Of a stretch of DNA of 64,000 bases, positions 36,601-45,653 are shown in pieces; within the stretch, counting starts at the first letter, position 1; each line of letters starts with the position of its first letter. The notes beneath the pieces were generated by a model. That model was not told the DNA's origin, did no database searches, and worked only from the letters and a program-made list of their open reading frames with translations. The position numbers were made by a program, and so were the translations under genes. Origin of the DNA: Streptomyces sp. NBC_00237 (GTDB taxonomy: Bacteria; Actinomycetota; Actinomycetes; Streptomycetales; Streptomycetaceae); assembly GCF_026342435.1 (NCBI RefSeq), contig NZ_JAPEMT010000005.1:186001-250000 (forward strand), in the 5' to 3' direction.

Positions 36601-38042
36601 ACGGGCTCCTGGCGGCTCCCGCCTCCGCCCCGGTGACCGCCGGTGAACTGCGTGACGTACTCGCGGAGCTCTGCGCCGAACACCGGGTGCCCGGTGCGCA
36701 GTTGGCGCTGCGGACCGCCTCGGGCACGGTCTCCGTGGAGTACGGGGTGCGGTCCCTGGAGGGCGGCGGCACGGTCACCCGTGACACGGTCTTCCCGGTC
36801 GGATCCCTCACCAAGCCGTTCACCGCCGCCCTGGCGATGGTCCTCGTCGAGGACGGGGACCTAGCGCTCGACGACCCGCTCGCCGATGAGTTTCCCGAGT
36901 TCGGCGCGGGCAAAGTGGTGACGCTCCGTCAATTGCTCACGCACACCTCGGGGTTGGCCTCGAACGTAGGGGAGGAGGAGGCGGAGCGGGCCGGGAACCG
37001 GCTGCGCTGGGTGAAGGCGCACGCCACCGCCGGGGACCTGGTCCACCGGCCGGGCACGGCCTTCTCTTACTCCAACCCCGGTTACGTCGTGGCCGGAGCC
37101 CTGACCGAGGCCGTCACCGGAATGGAGTGGCGCGAGGCGCTCGGTGCGGTCCTCCTCGAACCGCTGGGGATCGGACCGGCGTTCGCCACCGGGCCCCGGT
37201 CCGCGGCGGACCGTCCCGGCGTCGAGGGGCACACCGTACGCCAGGGCCGCGAGCGGATCGTGGGCGTACGCGAACAGCTGATGCATCCGGTGGAGGACCC
37301 GGACGGCGCGCTGTCCGTCAGCGCCGCCGACCTGACGGTGTTCGCCTCGCTCTTCCTCGGCGGGAACGGCGGCCCGCTCAGCGCGTCGGGGGCCGCGACG
37401 ATGGTCCGCGACCAGCTCGACGGGGTGCGGGTGGGCCCCTTCGGGATGGCGGACGGCTGGGGACTCGGTCTCGCCCGGTACGCGGACCCCGCACACGGCG
37501 GCGACCTCTACGGGCACGACGGCACCCTCGACGGGGTCTCCTGCCACCTGCGCTTCGACCCGGTCGGCGGCACGGCGCTCGCGCTCACCACGAACGCCAA
37601 CACCGGTCAGGAGGTGTGGAACGCGCTGTGCGAGCGGCTGGCCGGACGCGGGCTGCCGGCCGTCGCGGGCCTGGGCGGCGGAGTGCGGTCCGCGCCCGAG
37701 GCCGCCGCTCCCGACGACTGTCTGGGCCGGTACGAGAACGGTGCGGCGGACGTCACCGTGCAGCAGGGCCCCGAAGGGCGGCTGCTGCTGGCCTCCGAGG
37801 GGCGTCCGGCGTACGTGCTGAACTGTCGCGAGGGCCTGGAATTCACCCTGCACGACATCGAGGGCGGCCCGGAGACCTTCGCCGGGCGGTTTCTGACCGA
37901 CCCGGACACCGGGCGGATCGACAGCATCCAGTTCTCGGGGCGGCTGGCCCGCCGGGTTCCGGCGGATGGCATGATCCACAACACCGTGGCCCCTCGTGCC
38001 CCGGCCTCCAACCCCTCGGCTCAGAACGGCACTTCGGGATGA
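36597..38042 (+). CDS. Penicillin-binding-protein-type thioesterase (peptide cyclase)
   Basis: 481 aa serine hydrolase of the beta-lactamase/PBP fold. Catalytic Ser70 and Lys73 are in VGSLTKPF, the Tyr motif is FSYSNPGY, and the third motif is GHDGTL in place of KTG. A C-terminal lipocalin-like domain follows (from about DDCLGRYENG). This layout matches SurE/Ulm16-type stand-alone cyclases, which take the peptidyl thioester from a last module bearing a D residue and close it head to tail. The context fits exactly: the NRPS before it ends with an epimerase and lacks a thioesterase, and the genes overlap by ATGA. Mannopeptimycin's MppK is of this kind. A plain carboxypeptidase or resistance function is less likely. 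It also overlaps the MFS gene. Confidence 0.87.
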
Positions 38043-39367
38043 CTATGACGTCCATCGAGACGACCGGCACGGCGGAAGTCGTGCCGGTCCCCCTCTCGCG
38101 CAACCGGAACTACACGATCCTGTGGACAGGACAGCTCTTCTCCCAGCTCGCGATGGAGATCCTCACCATCGCCCTGCCGCTGCTGATCCTGGCCCGGTCC
38201 GGGTCCGCCATCGAACTCGGCCTCGCCTCGTCGGCGTTGGCGGTGGCGCAGATGGCCGCCGTCGTGCCCGCAGGAGTGATAGCCGACCGCTGGGACCGGC
38301 GCAAGGTGCTGCTGGTGTGCGCGGGAGCCCGCGCCGCGGGCATGGCGGCGCTGGTCGCCTCCCTCTTCCTCGGGCACTACAGCTTCCCGCTGGTGCTGGC
38401 GGTGGTCGTCCTCGAAGGGATCTTCGTCGCGGCTTTCGACCCGGCGGAGCACGCCGCGCTGCCCCAGGTGGTGCCCGCCTCGCAGCTGTCGCTCGCCGTG
38501 GCGCGCAACACCGCCCGGCCGTACGTGGCGGCCGTGCTCGGCCCCACGGTCGCCGGGTTCCTCTTCGCCCTGCAACCCGCCCACCCCTTCCTCGCCAACG
38601 CGGTGATGCTGGCGCTCTCCTTCGTCACCCTGCTGATGCTGCGGCTGCCGCGCGTGCGGCGGGCGTCGGCCCAGGTGACGGCGGAGGCGCCGGTGGCGGC
38701 CCCGGCGGAGGCGGCTCCGGTGACGGCGGAGGCGGCCCCCGAGGCCCGGCGCAGCCCCTGGGCGGAGGCCGCGGAGGGCTTCCGCTGGGTGCTCGGCAAG
38801 CGGGTCATCAGGACCACCCTGCTCTGGGTGATGCTCACCAACTTCGTCTTCGGCGCCCTGGTCGTCGTCGTCCTGGCCCTCGCCGACAAGGGCGACGTCG
38901 GGGCGGCCGAGACCGGCCTGATGATGGGCTTCTTCGGGGCGGGCGGGGTGCTCGGCGCGATGATCGCGCCCCGGCTCCACGCGGGCGTACCGGCACCGGT
39001 GCTCGTCCTCGGGTTCTCCTGGCTCGGCGCGGCGGGCACGGCGGCGATGGCCTTCGTGCCCGTGGGGGTGCCGCTCGGCCTGCTGTTCGGCCTGCTCGCC
39101 CTGCTGGCCCCGGCGGCCAACACCACGGTCATGACGTACCAGTTGATGGTCACCCCCGACGAGATGCGCGGCCGTCTCAGCGGACTCTCGGGCTTCTGCA
39201 GCGGGGGAGCGGGTGCGCTGGGGCCCCTGGTGGGCGGAGCGCTGGTGACCGCCACCGGAAGCAGTTCGGGGGCGCTGCTCGCCTGCGCGGGAGCGTTCGC
39301 GCTGATCGCCCTGATGGTCACGGTGAGCCCGACCATGCGCCGATTCCCGGCGGCCTCGGCCGCGTAA
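38039..39367 (+). CDS. MFS transporter, probable peptide exporter
   Basis: 442 aa, about 12 hydrophobic helices with an Ala/Pro/Glu-rich central loop near residues 215-240. The N half has an MFS loop signature-like GVIADRWDRRKVLL between helices 2 and 3, and the whole resembles the MFS_3 (enterobactin-exporter-like) group. The start ATG overlaps the thioesterase stop (ATGA), so it is translated with the NRPS operon and most likely exports the product or confers self-resistance. A very strong hairpin 56 bases after its stop ends the operon. Confidence 0.9.
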   Translation: MTMTSIETTGTAEVVPVPLSRNRNYTILWTGQLFSQLAMEILTIALPLLILARSGSAIELGLASSALAVAQMAAVVPAGVIADRWDRRKVLLVCAGARAAGMAALVASLFLGHYSFPLVLAVVVLEGIFVAAFDPAEHAALPQVVPASQLSLAVARNTARPYVAAVLGPTVAGFLFALQPAHPFLANAVMLALSFVTLLMLRLPRVRRASAQVTAEAPVAAPAEAAPVTAEAAPEARRSPWAEAAEGFRWVLGKRVIRTTLLWVMLTNFVFGALVVVVLALADKGDVGAAETGLMMGFFGAGGVLGAMIAPRLHAGVPAPVLVLGFSWLGAAGTAAMAFVPVGVPLGLLFGLLALLAPAANTTVMTYQLMVTPDEMRGRLSGLSGFCSGGAGALGPLVGGALVTATGSSSGALLACAGAFALIALMVTVSPTMRRFPAASAA

Positions 39368-39422
39368 CCCCAGCTCAACCGGCCCGCATCCGTCGGGTCG
39401 GCACGCACCGCACTCGCCCGGC

Positions 39423-39473
39423 CACTGCGCCCGGCGACCCGGAATTCTAGATTCCGAGTCGCCGGGCGCAGTG
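39423..39473. terminator. Long perfect hairpin terminator of the NRPS operon
   Basis: CACTGCGCCCGGCGAC pairs perfectly with GTCGCCGGGCGCAGTG (16 bp), and an inner CGGAAT/ATTCCG adds 6 bp around a TCTAG loop. On the plus strand it is followed by ATGTTTTG, a short T-run. It stands 56 bases after the MFS stop and should end the 25-kb NRPS transcript. Confidence 0.88.
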
Positions 39474-39485
39474 ATGTTTTGCCAG

Positions 39486-39516
39486 GGGCCGAAGCATGTG
39501 GCGAACGGTTCGGCCC
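39486..39516. promoter_or_regulatory. 8-bp dyad upstream of the hydroxylase gene
   Basis: GGGCCGAA and TTCGGCCC are perfect 8-bp arms separated by 15 bases. Too wide for a simple terminator, it could be an operator for the enduracididine operon that starts 164 bases downstream. No regulator is assigned. Confidence 0.3.
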
Positions 39517-39679
39517 GGCTGTCATGCTTCAACTCGTTCCTGATGGCACGCAAGTTCGAAAAGAAGCGCGTGCCGCATGAGGCGACTGCACCGCTGCCGT
39601 CGCCCCCCCCAGCGCCCGCAGGCGGCGCCACCCCGAAACGCACCGACCGTGCCAGTCATCTGGCGGAGGTTCACAGCTG

Positions 39680-40708
39680 ATGATCACGCATGAACTGAAT
39701 GACGACGAAATAACAGCAATTGACGGACTTGTCGACGAGCTCACCCGGAAGTACGACTCGGTGGAGTCCGCTGAGTTCCAGCAGGACAGCCGGATCTACG
39801 CCGCGGAACTGCCCCGCAGACTGCGCAGCGCCGTACACGGCTACCGGTCGTCGGAGCGCTCCGCCGTCCTGGTCGTCTCCGGGCTCCCGGTCGACGACGC
39901 GGACCTCGGTCCGACCCCGCTGGGCCGCACCGCCACCCCCGTCGGGGCACCCACCACGCTCCGCCAGGACATCGCGTTCTACCTGATCACGGCGCTGCTC
40001 GGCGACCCGGTCGGCTGGGCCACCCAGCAGGACGGCCGGATCATGCACGACATCTACCCGGTCCCCGAGCACGAGCACGGCCAGATCGGCTGGGGCAGCG
40101 CCCAGACGCTCACCTGGCACACCGAGGACGCGTTCCACCCGCTGCGCGCCGACTACCTCGGGCTGATGTGCCTGCGCAACCCGGACGGCGTCGAGACGAC
40201 CGTCGCCGACATCGCCGACGTGAAGATCGACGACGAACTGCGGTCGCTGCTCGCCCAGAAGCGCTTCTTCATCCGCCCCGACGACGCCCACCGGATCGCC
40301 GACGCCGACGCGGGAGGCCCCACGGGCAAGAGCGCCGAACTGCTCCGGCGCAGCCGCGAGCGGGTGGAGCGCGCCCTCGCCGAACCGGAGCCCATGGCCG
40401 TCCTGTTCGGCAGCGAGGACGACCCGTACCTCTGCATCGACCCGTACTTCATGACGGGCAGTCAGGGCGAGGAGGAGCAGCGCGCCCTCGACGCCTTCTC
40501 CGCCGCCGTCGACGACGCCCTGGGCGACGTGATCCTGCGCCCCGGCGACATCGGCATCATCGACAACTTCCGTGCCGTGCACGGCCGCAAGCCCTTCCGC
40601 GCCCGCTTCGACGGTACGGACCGCTGGCTGCGCCGACTCAACGTCGCACGGGACCTGCGTCCCTCGCGCGGAGCCCGGCTGGACGCCGAGGCCCGCGTCA
40701 TCCACTGA
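39680..40708 (+). CDS. mppO: Fe(II)/2-oxoglutarate beta-hydroxylase, MppO/VioC-like
   Basis: 342 aa, clavaminate-synthase-like oxygenase of the arginine/enduracididine beta-hydroxylase group. Iron ligands are His147 and Glu149 in TWHTEDAFHP and His301 in DNFRAVHGRKPF. The 2-oxoglutarate-binding Arg is in DGTDRWLRRLN (about 315). VioC acts on L-Arg and MppO on L-enduracididine. The adjacent MppP/Q/R genes favour enduracididine, giving beta-hydroxyenduracididine, but direct Arg hydroxylation cannot be excluded from sequence alone. GGAGG lies 10 bases before the ATG. It heads a new transcription unit after the NRPS terminator. Confidence 0.88.
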   Translation: MITHELNDDEITAIDGLVDELTRKYDSVESAEFQQDSRIYAAELPRRLRSAVHGYRSSERSAVLVVSGLPVDDADLGPTPLGRTATPVGAPTTLRQDIAFYLITALLGDPVGWATQQDGRIMHDIYPVPEHEHGQIGWGSAQTLTWHTEDAFHPLRADYLGLMCLRNPDGVETTVADIADVKIDDELRSLLAQKRFFIRPDDAHRIADADAGGPTGKSAELLRRSRERVERALAEPEPMAVLFGSEDDPYLCIDPYFMTGSQGEEEQRALDAFSAAVDDALGDVILRPGDIGIIDNFRAVHGRKPFRARFDGTDRWLRRLNVARDLRPSRGARLDAEARVIH

Positions 40709-40811
40709 CGCACCCACCCAGGCCCCCGCCCCCCACCGACCGGACCGCCGTCCGGCCCCGCACCACCCTTCTCCACCCCCTCCATCCCTTCGAAAGCATC
40801 CCGAGGCTGTC

Positions 40812-41996
40812 GTGACCATCGCACCCGAGGCACCCACCACCCCCCTGACCCACTCCGGCCAGGCCAACCCGGGACAGGTCGAGGAGAACCTGACCCAGCT
40901 GGAGTTCATGGCCATCAACAGCGAGCTGAACCTGGCCGACGGGCACGCCCGCCAGGGGCTCACCGCAGGCCAGCAGAAGATCATCGACTCGCTTCCCGAG
41001 ATCTTCGCCGAGAGCGCCGAGCGCCGGGTCGAGGACCTGGAGAACGAGGCCCACGAGGCGTTCTTCCACATGCTCGGCCAGCACAGCTACCTCACCGCCG
41101 GCAGCGGCCGCGTGCTGAGCTGCTACGCGTCGTCCGTCGCCATGGAGATCCTCGCCCGCACCCTGGCGACCTCCATCGACAACGTGGCCCTGGTCCACCC
41201 CACCTTCGACAACATCCCCGACATCCTGCGCGGCTGCGGCCTCGGCCTGGTCCGCCTGGACGAGGAGGTGCTGCACGGCGGCGACCTGAGCGCGGAGTTC
41301 CTCGACTCCGTCGGCGCCATCTTCGTCACCACCCCCAACAACCCGACCGGCGTGGTCACTTCCGAGGCGCGCCTGACCCGGCTGGCGCAGCAGTGCGCCG
41401 AGCACGACGTCATCCTCTGCCTCGACACGTCGTTCCGCGGCTTCGACATCCGCGCCCAGTACGACCACTACGCCGTGCTCGGCGCGAGCGGCTGCCGCTG
41501 GGTCGTCATCGAGGACACCGGCAAGCTGTGGCCGACGCTCGACCTCAAGGCCGGTCTGCTCGTCTACTCCGACAACCTCGACCTGCCGATCGACCTGATC
41601 TACTCCGACATCCTGCTCGGCATCTCCCCGATGATCCTCACCCTCATCCGCGAGTTCGCGAAGGACGCCGCCAACGGCGGGCTCGAAGACCTGCACGCGT
41701 TCATCGAGCACAACCGCCAGATCGTCCGCTCGGCCCTCGCCGACATCCCCAACGTCACCGTCCTCGGCGAGGGCCTGCGGGTCAGCGTCGAGCGCGTACG
41801 CGTCGACGACGGTTCCGCCTCCAAGGTCTGGGCCGCCCTGCGGGACGAGAACGTGTACGTACTGCCGTGCCGCAAGTTCCACTGGGCGAACCCCGCCGAG
41901 GGCGACGACAGCTTCCGCATCGCCCTGGCCCGCCCCGTCGAGCCGCTCCAGCGGTCCATCGACAAGCTGAAGGCGGTACTGGAGTCCGAGCGGTGA
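40812..41996 (+). CDS. mppP: PLP-dependent L-arginine oxidase/hydroxylase, MppP-like
   Basis: 394 aa from GTG 40812. It has a type I aminotransferase fold but matches the MppP family, which uses oxygen to turn L-Arg into 4-hydroxy-2-oxoarginine, the first step to enduracididine. Family hallmarks: the flexible N-terminal NSELNLADGHARQGL segment, Asn177 in TPNNPTG, Asp205 in CLDTSFRGFD, and Schiff-base Lys238 in IEDTGKLWPTLDLKAG. Capreomycidine synthase VioD is a relative, but the neighbouring MppR and MppQ types decide for enduracididine. Its stop overlaps the next gene (GTGA). Confidence 0.92.
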   Translation: MTIAPEAPTTPLTHSGQANPGQVEENLTQLEFMAINSELNLADGHARQGLTAGQQKIIDSLPEIFAESAERRVEDLENEAHEAFFHMLGQHSYLTAGSGRVLSCYASSVAMEILARTLATSIDNVALVHPTFDNIPDILRGCGLGLVRLDEEVLHGGDLSAEFLDSVGAIFVTTPNNPTGVVTSEARLTRLAQQCAEHDVILCLDTSFRGFDIRAQYDHYAVLGASGCRWVVIEDTGKLWPTLDLKAGLLVYSDNLDLPIDLIYSDILLGISPMILTLIREFAKDAANGGLEDLHAFIEHNRQIVRSALADIPNVTVLGEGLRVSVERVRVDDGSASKVWAALRDENVYVLPCRKFHWANPAEGDDSFRIALARPVEPLQRSIDKLKAVLESER

Positions 41997-43228
41997 CCGC
42001 ACTCACCGAGACGCCCGCCGGAGCCGGCCCCGGGCGCACCCCGCGCCCGGCCCGGTGGCCCCACCTTCGACGGGGCATCGTGCAGGACGTGGTCCCGGCC
42101 GGGGTGATCGACCTGGGCCCCGGCTACCCGGACCCGGACCTGCTGCCCACCGCGCTGCTGCGGCAGGCGTACGGCACGGCGCTCGGTGAGTACGGGCCCG
42201 CGGCCCTGGCGTACGGACACAACACCGGCCCCCTCCCGCTGCGCGAGGCCCTCGCGGACCGGGCGCGGCGGGCGGACGGCCACCCGTGCGAGGCGGACAA
42301 CGTCCTGGTCACGGCGGGCACTTCACAGGCGCTGCACCTGCTGTCCGGGGTGCTGGGAAGCCCCGGCGGGGTCGTCCTCGCCGACCAGTACTCCTACGAC
42401 CTCGGACGGCAGATCTTCACCGACTGCGGACTGCGGGTGCGCACCGTCGCCACGGACGCCGACGGAATGAACCCCCGCGCCCTGCGCGAAGCCGTCCTGG
42501 CCGAGCGTGCGGCGGGCGCCAGGATCGCCTTCGTCTACCTCAACCCCACCCACCACAACCCCACCGGCATCGTCGTGCCGCTCGCCAGGCGTCGGGAACT
42601 CCTCGACCTCACCGAGCAGCACGGACTGATGGTCGTCGAGGACGACGCCTACGGTGAACTGGCCCTGGAACCGGGCGAGTCGCCACCGCCTTCGATGGCG
42701 GCGCTCGCCGGGTACCGGGGGGTGCTGAAACTGGGCACCTTCGCCAAGACGCTCGCCCCGGGCCTGCGCCTGGGCTGGCTGCTCGGCGATCCGGCCCTGG
42801 TGCGCCGCATCGGCGCGCACGGGCTGCTCGTCAGCGGCGGCTCGCTGAACCACACCACCGCGCTGGCCGTGGCGACCACCCTGCTCGACGGCAGCTACGG
42901 ACAGCACCTGGAACAGGTGCGCGCCGAACTCAGGAGGCGCAGGGACACCCTGGCGGCCTCGCTGAAGGACGCACTGGGCCCGCGCGTCGCGTACCGGATC
43001 CCGCACGGCGGCTTCTTCCTCTGGCTCGGTCCTGCGGACGACCCGGAGCGCGGGAAGCCGAAGGAGGCCGACCTCGCAGCGGCCGCCGAGCTGGCCGGGG
43101 TCCGCCTCGCGGCGGGCTCCCGGTTCGGCAGCGGAGACCGGCCGAGGCTCAGGCTGGCCTACAGCCTCAACGCGCCCGAGCTGCTGACCGAGGCCGCACA
43201 CCGCCTCGCCACGGCCTGGACGCCCTGA
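41993..43228 (+). CDS. mppQ: PLP-dependent aminotransferase, MppQ-like
   Basis: 411 aa from GTG 41993, overlapping the mppP stop. Fold-type I aminotransferase of the MocR/2-aminoadipate kind without a DNA-binding domain. Key segments are AYGHNTGPLPLREALA, LNPTHHNPTG (PLP-binding Asn), VVEDDAYGEL and Schiff-base Lys252 in LGTFAKTLAPGLRLGW. In the Mpp pathway this enzyme aminates 2-oxoenduracididine to L-enduracididine. Function is inferred from family and operon position. A hairpin follows its stop. Confidence 0.88.
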   Translation: MTALTETPAGAGPGRTPRPARWPHLRRGIVQDVVPAGVIDLGPGYPDPDLLPTALLRQAYGTALGEYGPAALAYGHNTGPLPLREALADRARRADGHPCEADNVLVTAGTSQALHLLSGVLGSPGGVVLADQYSYDLGRQIFTDCGLRVRTVATDADGMNPRALREAVLAERAAGARIAFVYLNPTHHNPTGIVVPLARRRELLDLTEQHGLMVVEDDAYGELALEPGESPPPSMAALAGYRGVLKLGTFAKTLAPGLRLGWLLGDPALVRRIGAHGLLVSGGSLNHTTALAVATTLLDGSYGQHLEQVRAELRRRRDTLAASLKDALGPRVAYRIPHGGFFLWLGPADDPERGKPKEADLAAAAELAGVRLAAGSRFGSGDRPRLRLAYSLNAPELLTEAAHRLATAWTP

Positions 43229-43243
43229 CCGGATCCCGGCCCG

Positions 43244-43270
43244 GGCCCCCGGAGGAACGTCTCCGGGGCC
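43244..43270. terminator. GC-rich hairpin between the mppQ- and mppR-like genes
   Basis: GGCCCCCGGAG and CTCCGGGGCC pair with one bulged C around GAACGT, 16 bases after the stop codon. It lacks a T-run, as many actinobacterial terminators do. It may partly separate the mppR-like gene from the genes before it. Confidence 0.5.
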
Positions 43271-43335
43271 ATCGACTCCCGGCCGCGGTCGTTCGGCGCC
43301 CCCTCGCCGACCGGCCGCGTCCGGGACCCCCTCCG

Positions 43336-43395
43336 GAACGCCACGCATCCCCGCAGAACGCCACGCATTGCCGGAAAACGCCCCGCATCCCCGAA
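43336..43395. repeat. Three 20-bp tandem repeats before the mppR-like gene
   Basis: Units GAACGCCACGCATCCCCGCA (43336), GAACGCCACGCATTGCCGGA (43356) and AAACGCCCCGCATCCCCGAA (43376) stand directly before the mppR-like start at 43409. The ribosome-binding region of that gene is weak, and the last repeat ends in it. Confidence 0.8.
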
Positions 43396-43408
43396 ACGAG
43401 AAACGCTG

Positions 43409-44239
43409 ATGCTTCCCCTCACCCAGAACACCCCCACGGGCCCCCACGGCTACAGCCTTCCGCTGTCCCCCTCCGGGACCTCCTCCATGCTCACCCCGCC
43501 GCCCTGGCACTTCTCCGGCGACGTCGTCATGGTCGACTACCGCGTCGATCCCGACGCCGCGGCCCGCTTCCTGCCGCCGGGCCTCTCGCTGGGGGCGGAC
43601 CCGGGTGCGGCGGCCGCGATCTTCGCCACCTGGCAGTGGTGCTCGGACTCCGGCGAGGAGCTCACCGACCCGTCCCGCAGCCAGTTCTCCGAGTTCCTGA
43701 TCCTGCTCGGCTGCGACTACGACGGCAACGCCATGGCACGTGCCCCGTACGCCTGGGTGGACCAGCCCGTCCCGATGGTCCGGGGCTGGGTGCAGGGCAT
43801 GCCCAAGCAGTTCGGCGCCGTCCACCAGACCATCTCCGGGCTGCCGGGCCGGGCCGGATCGGCGAAGGCCCCCGGTGGCCTGTTCGCGGGCAACCTCTCC
43901 GTGCACGGCCGCCGGGTCGTCGAGGCGTCGGTGACGCTCACCGAGCGGGTCCAGCAGCCGCCGCACCTCCACGACGTGCCGCTGGTGCACAGCCTGGTCA
44001 CCCCCGAGTGGGCGGCCCCGGCGACCGGTCCCGCGCCGCTCACCGCGTCCGAGGTCGGCGACGTGGAGTTCGGCGAGATCTGGACGGGTGAGGCACGCCT
44101 CGACTTCTTCGACGCCCTCGACGCGGACTTCGCGTCGCTGGCCCCGGTCGAGATCGGCGCGGGTCACGTCTTCTCGTACGCGGAAACACTGAAGGGGGGC
44201 CGCATCCTGCCGGTCCCCGGGAGCCACCAGGGCGCATGA
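43409..44239 (+). CDS. mppR: Acetoacetate-decarboxylase-like cyclase, MppR-like
   Basis: 276 aa of the acetoacetate decarboxylase superfamily. MppR is a dehydratase/cyclase rather than a decarboxylase: it closes the five-membered guanidine ring of 2-oxoenduracididine from the MppP product. The Schiff-base lysine should be Lys133 in GWVQGMPKQFGAVHQ. Other family-like segments are WHFSGDVVMVDYRVD and VEIGAGHVFSYAETL. Together with mppP- and mppQ-like genes it makes a complete set for L-enduracididine. It is separated from mppQ by a hairpin and a repeat array, so it may have its own promoter. Confidence 0.88.
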   Translation: MLPLTQNTPTGPHGYSLPLSPSGTSSMLTPPPWHFSGDVVMVDYRVDPDAAARFLPPGLSLGADPGAAAAIFATWQWCSDSGEELTDPSRSQFSEFLILLGCDYDGNAMARAPYAWVDQPVPMVRGWVQGMPKQFGAVHQTISGLPGRAGSAKAPGGLFAGNLSVHGRRVVEASVTLTERVQQPPHLHDVPLVHSLVTPEWAAPATGPAPLTASEVGDVEFGEIWTGEARLDFFDALDADFASLAPVEIGAGHVFSYAETLKGGRILPVPGSHQGA

Positions 44240-44303
44240 CCGGAATCCGACAGGGCGCAGGACCGCACGAGAGACAGCACGAGAGACGCGACGGGGGTCG
44301 GAC

Positions 44304-45359
44304 ATGCTGAGGATCCACTTCACGGCCGAGGACCTGGCCCGGCTGCACATGGCGGCAGGGCTCGGACTCCTGACGGAGAGCTCCCTGGCCCTCCATCTGT
44401 TCGCCCGGAACAACGAGGTCACCTTCCGCGGCTGGCGCAAGCAGCTGCGGGTCGAACTCGGCCGGGGCGCCGCCGCGTACGAGAACCTCGCCGGGCAGCA
44501 CGCGCCCGACGAACTGGTCAACGTCGTGCAGCGCGCCGAGCAGGCGACGGCCCCCGGGCTGCGCCTGGTCAGCACCCGCAAGCACCAACTGGTCTCCGCC
44601 CTGTCGGACTTCGGCCGGGTGGCGGTCCGGCCCTACTGGCCGCAGGTCCGCACCATGCTCGAAGGCATCCGCGACACCAGCGGACGCATCATGATCGCGG
44701 GGGGTGCCGAGCGACTGCTCGACACCCTGCACCCCAGGCTGCGCTGGCAGAGCCCGGTGCTCGAACTGCACGGCCCCGGACCCGACCGCGACGTCCACCT
44801 CGGTGGGCGCGGGCTCGTCCTGAGCCCCTCGTTCTTCCTGCCCGAACAGACCTGCCTGTTCGTGGAGTCGGAGGGCACGAGCGGACGGCCCGCGATCCTC
44901 TTCCCCGTCAACGACCCGGCGAAGGCCGAATTCAGCCGGGACTGCGAAGGAGGTGCCGAAGCCCTCGGCGCGCTGGTCGGGCACACCCGGGCCGCCGCGC
45001 TCCAGGTCCTCACCGAGAGCTGCAACACCAGCGAACTGGCCGAACGCCTCAACCTGTCGCTGGCGGGCGCGAGCAAGCACGCCTCGATCCTGCGCGGCGC
45101 CGGCCTGATCATGACCACCCGCTCCCGCAACACCGCACTGCACACGCTCACCCCGCTGGGCGTGGCCCTGCTCGACAGCAGGGCCCCCGTGACGCGGGCG
45201 GCCCCTGCCACGCGGGCCCCCGTGACCCGTACGCCGGACACCCGTCCGTACGGCACGCGCATCCCCGAGCCCCGTGCGGCCACCTCTCGTACGGTCAACT
45301 CCCGTACGGCCGGTTCCTGCACCGCCACCACCCGTCAACCGCTCGGCATCCCCGCCTGA
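44304..45359 (+). CDS. Winged-helix (ArsR-like) regulator, paralogue of the 9.8-kb gene
   Basis: 351 aa. It shares with the protein at 9,818-10,837 the start RIHFT-x-DLAR, the segment DVHLGGRGLVL and the winged helix (VGHTRAAALQVL, RLNLSLAGASKHASIL, ALHTLTPLGVALL). The last 55 residues are a Thr/Arg/Pro-rich tail (TRAPVTRTPDTRPYGTR) built from short DNA repeats and are probably disordered. The gene lies between the enduracididine genes and mbtH on the same strand and is the most likely cluster-specific regulator. A short duplicated GCACGAGAGAC occurs just upstream. Ligand and targets are unknown. Confidence 0.85.
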   Translation: MLRIHFTAEDLARLHMAAGLGLLTESSLALHLFARNNEVTFRGWRKQLRVELGRGAAAYENLAGQHAPDELVNVVQRAEQATAPGLRLVSTRKHQLVSALSDFGRVAVRPYWPQVRTMLEGIRDTSGRIMIAGGAERLLDTLHPRLRWQSPVLELHGPGPDRDVHLGGRGLVLSPSFFLPEQTCLFVESEGTSGRPAILFPVNDPAKAEFSRDCEGGAEALGALVGHTRAAALQVLTESCNTSELAERLNLSLAGASKHASILRGAGLIMTTRSRNTALHTLTPLGVALLDSRAPVTRAAPATRAPVTRTPDTRPYGTRIPEPRAATSRTVNSRTAGSCTATTRQPLGIPA

Positions 45360-45382
45360 GCGTCCCACCAGAGGAGCAACAC

Positions 45383-45598
45383 ATGAGCACCAACCCGTTC
45401 GACGACGCGTCCGGCACGTTCCTGGTGCTGGTCAACGACGAGGGCCAGCACTCCCTGTGGCCGTCGTTCGCGGAGGTCCCCGACGGCTGGACGGTGGCGC
45501 TCGCCGCCACCGACCGGGCCTCGGCCCTCGCCTACGTCAACGAGAACTGGACCGACATGCGGCCCAAGCGGCTCGTCGAGGCGATGGGCGAGAACTAG
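45383..45598 (+). CDS. MbtH-like protein
   Basis: 71 aa with the MbtH signature: NPFDDASGTFLVLVNDEGQ, HSLWPSFAEVPDGW and a C-terminal NENWTDMRPKRL with the conserved tryptophans. MbtH-like proteins bind adenylation domains and are often needed for their folding and activity. Here it should serve the two NRPSs encoded upstream. GAGGAG lies 7 bases before the ATG, and it follows the regulator by 23 bases. Confidence 0.96.
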   Translation: MSTNPFDDASGTFLVLVNDEGQHSLWPSFAEVPDGWTVALAATDRASALAYVNENWTDMRPKRLVEAMGEN

Positions 45599-45653
45599 CC
45601 ACCGCCGCACGCCCCCAGGAACCCCCTCCACGACCCTGCGAGAATGGCCGACT

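Larger units (their letters stand above)
39368..39679. other. Intergenic spacer: operon terminator and leader of the hydroxylase gene
   Basis: 312 bases without a gene I can support. It holds the long terminator hairpin at 39,423-39,473 and an 8-bp dyad at 39,486-39,516. The rest, to the hydroxylase start, must contain its promoter, but I see no clear -35/-10 pair. A 45-codon frame (from 39541) ends by overlapping the hydroxylase ATG but lacks a ribosome-binding site. Confidence 0.6.

Noticed and set aside
39541..39680. 45-codon frame ending on the hydroxylase start (TGATG overlap), possible leader peptide
   Set aside because: No ribosome-binding site before its ATG, Pro/Ala-rich low-complexity product, and it lies next to a terminator. 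Not supported as a gene.
39680..43228. Capreomycidine (viomycin/capreomycin-type) pathway
   Set aside because: The VioC-like oxygenase would allow it, but the PLP enzyme has MppP-type features and MppQ- and MppR-like genes follow. Those define enduracididine.
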